A stretch of 55,512 nucleotides of DNA from Zetaproteobacteria bacterium CG_4_9_14_3_um_filter_49_83 (GTDB taxonomy: Bacteria; Pseudomonadota; Zetaproteobacteria; Mariprofundales; Mariprofundaceae). How positions within the stretch are numbered: position 1 is the first letter of the stretch; each line of letters starts with the position of its first letter. This document shows, piece after piece, positions 54,810 through 55,512 of this stretch. The notes beneath the pieces were generated by a model, which worked only from the letters and a program-made list of their open reading frames with translations, had not been told where the DNA came from and did not search any database. The DNA is taken from NCBI GenBank assembly GCA_002791545.1, contig PFXG01000057.1, positions 1 through 55,512 of the forward strand. Direction: 5' to 3'. The position numbers were made by a program, and so were the translations under genes.

Positions 54810-55037
54810 GTGAATAACAAAATCACATCAACTCAATTTACCTCTACAGCCATTAATCGTGTGCAAGGAAGGTTAAAGGTGAAAGAAAGTCAAAATCACA
54901 TTCTGGCAGTATCTCAAAGCATCAAGAGTGCTGCCTTTGCTCAAGCAGGTCAACTAACACGGCGCTTCAGGTCGACCCGCTACCGCGCCGCTCCTATCGT
55001 CGCTCTGCGGCAGCGGTCGCCTGAGCTGGGTCGTTAG
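54810..55037 (+). CDS. Possible small product of cassette 2
   Basis: A 75-residue frame starting with GTG and running into the attC site, whose repeat encodes its last 25 residues (RRFRSTRYRAAP). GGTGAG lies 5 nt upstream. The first 50 residues (Ser/Thr/Gln-rich) are not recognised. It may be noncoding: the cassette of about 300 bp could be a gene-less or regulatory one. Confidence 0.35.
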   Translation: MNNKITSTQFTSTAINRVQGRLKVKESQNHILAVSQSIKSAAFAQAGQLTRRFRSTRYRAAPIVALRQRSPELGR

Positions 55038-55039
55038 GC
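54952..55039 (+). other. attC site of cassette 2
   Basis: AACTAAC (54952-54958) and GTTAGGC (55033-55039) enclose long imperfect arms, CAGGtCGACCCGCTaCCGC with GCGGcAGCGGTCGcCTG. Confidence 0.88.
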
Positions 55040-55056
55040 AATAAAGGAACGAAGTT

Positions 55057-55431
55057 GTGAAGATAGCTGGCGACCTAATTAACGAGCTTGATACTCTTGA
55101 TTTAACCAACTCCAATTTCGACTTGTTCATAGAAATCAGAAAAGAAGTTGATGCTGAATCTTGTGATTGTGTAATAAAAGCCGTGGATTTCATTGATGTT
55201 GTCGAGGATGAAAGTGAATGTCTTCTAGTTATAGATCCAGATAACGAGCCAATTTCAATAAGCGATGAAATTAGGAGCCAGATCGGCTGTATACCAGACA
55301 GTTTTACTCTTTATGCCTGTTATGAAATAAATCTGGATGATGGTTTGGCAAAGGTAAAAATCCCCATAAAGGGGTTTAAGAAAGACCTTAAAATGAGCCA
55401 ATTTATTGCGGTATGTAGGCCTAACGGATAA
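55057..55431 (+). CDS. Hypothetical acidic protein of cassette 3
   Basis: A 124-residue acidic soluble protein that I do not recognise. Beta-strand-like stretches such as CLLVIDPDNEPISIS and FTLYACYEINLDDGLAKVKI suggest a compact alpha/beta fold. GTG start with AAGGAACGAAG upstream. The stop codon lies within the start of the next attC, as is usual for cassette genes. AT-rich compared with the core genome. Confidence 0.65.
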   Translation: MKIAGDLINELDTLDLTNSNFDLFIEIRKEVDAESCDCVIKAVDFIDVVEDESECLLVIDPDNEPISISDEIRSQIGCIPDSFTLYACYEINLDDGLAKVKIPIKGFKKDLKMSQFIAVCRPNG

Positions 55432-55481
55432 GGTTAGATCGCGGGAGCGAAGCGAGCCGCGATCTGAACCGTTTGTTGGAC
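55419..55481 (+). other. attC site of cassette 3
   Basis: GCCTAAC (55419-55425) and GTTGGAC (55475-55481) enclose GGTTaGATCGCGG pairing with CCGCGATCtgAACC. Confidence 0.9.
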
Positions 55482-55488
55482 AAGCCCG

Positions 55489-55512
55489 ATGGGTGATAAA
55501 GTTCTCTTGAAA
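55489..55512 (+). CDS. Possible start of a cassette 4 gene (cut by window edge)
   Basis: An ATG 8 bp beyond attC3 opens MGDKVLLK to the edge of the window. The place and spacing fit a further cassette gene, but only 8 codons are seen. Confidence 0.3.

Overview
The window looks like the chromosome of a Gram-negative proteobacterium. Supporting features are a TonB/BtuB outer-membrane uptake system, lipB, dksA, a DUF4390-NtrY-NtrX-TrkA-TrkH block, a tRNA-Glu and frequent ATGA-type overlaps. The gene mix, including CHASE2 cyclase, heme-type hybrid kinase and integron, fits a marine Zetaproteobacterium or a nearby lineage, but that placement is inference. Most of the first 24 kb is ordinary core genome. 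From about 24.7 kb the window becomes an accessory region rich in defence genes, broken genes and repeats, threaded through a vitamin B12 locus.

Layout. 1-10.5 kb: the start of a cellulose synthase, the ABC-F protein Uup, then a plus-strand operon DUF4390-ntrY-ntrX-trkA-trkH. 10.5-17.7 kb: a small SAP/Cys protein, tRNA-Glu(CTC), dut-coaBC-bcp, the divergent ispH, a CHASE2 adenylate/guanylate cyclase, a dksA-like gene and lipB. 17.7-24.3 kb: a SEC-C/TPR-like protein, an unknown protein coupled to a SWIM-SNF2 helicase, and the helicase. 24.3-29.8 kb: two small unknown genes, palindromic repeats, a decayed DUF1016 nuclease gene, a hybrid histidine kinase with a periplasmic CxxCH heme motif, and a 228-bp element with 18-bp inverted ends.

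29.8-51.2 kb is a B12 block on the minus strand: cobQ at one end, btuB-tonB-ferredoxin under a cobalamin riboswitch in the middle, and btuFCD-btuR-cbiX-cobA at the other end. Two blocks of defence genes split it. Between the ferredoxin and cobQ lies a type I Wadjet operon (jetA-B-C-D). An MNT-HEPN (MntA/HepT) pair sits inside this operon, between jetA and jetB, and jetA carries an in-frame amber codon. Between cobA and the riboswitch lie a MazEF-like pair, a dead REP-type transposase and an AT-rich RloA/RloB (AbiL-like) pair.

51.2-55.5 kb is an integron. The integrase has lost its C-terminal catalytic box to an invading sequence. An attI-like point and promoter follow, then an Eco29kI-like GIY-YIG restriction enzyme with its C5 methyltransferase as the first cassette, then two cassettes of unknown function. 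Three attC sites are readable, and a fourth cassette begins at the window edge.

The genes suggest B12 uptake and salvage (BtuB-TonB outside, BtuFCD across the inner membrane, BtuR and CobQ inside) interwoven with at least five defence or toxin modules. The most unusual point is the MNT-HEPN pair built into the Wadjet operon, in which the HEPN active-site histidine is replaced and JetA is interrupted.
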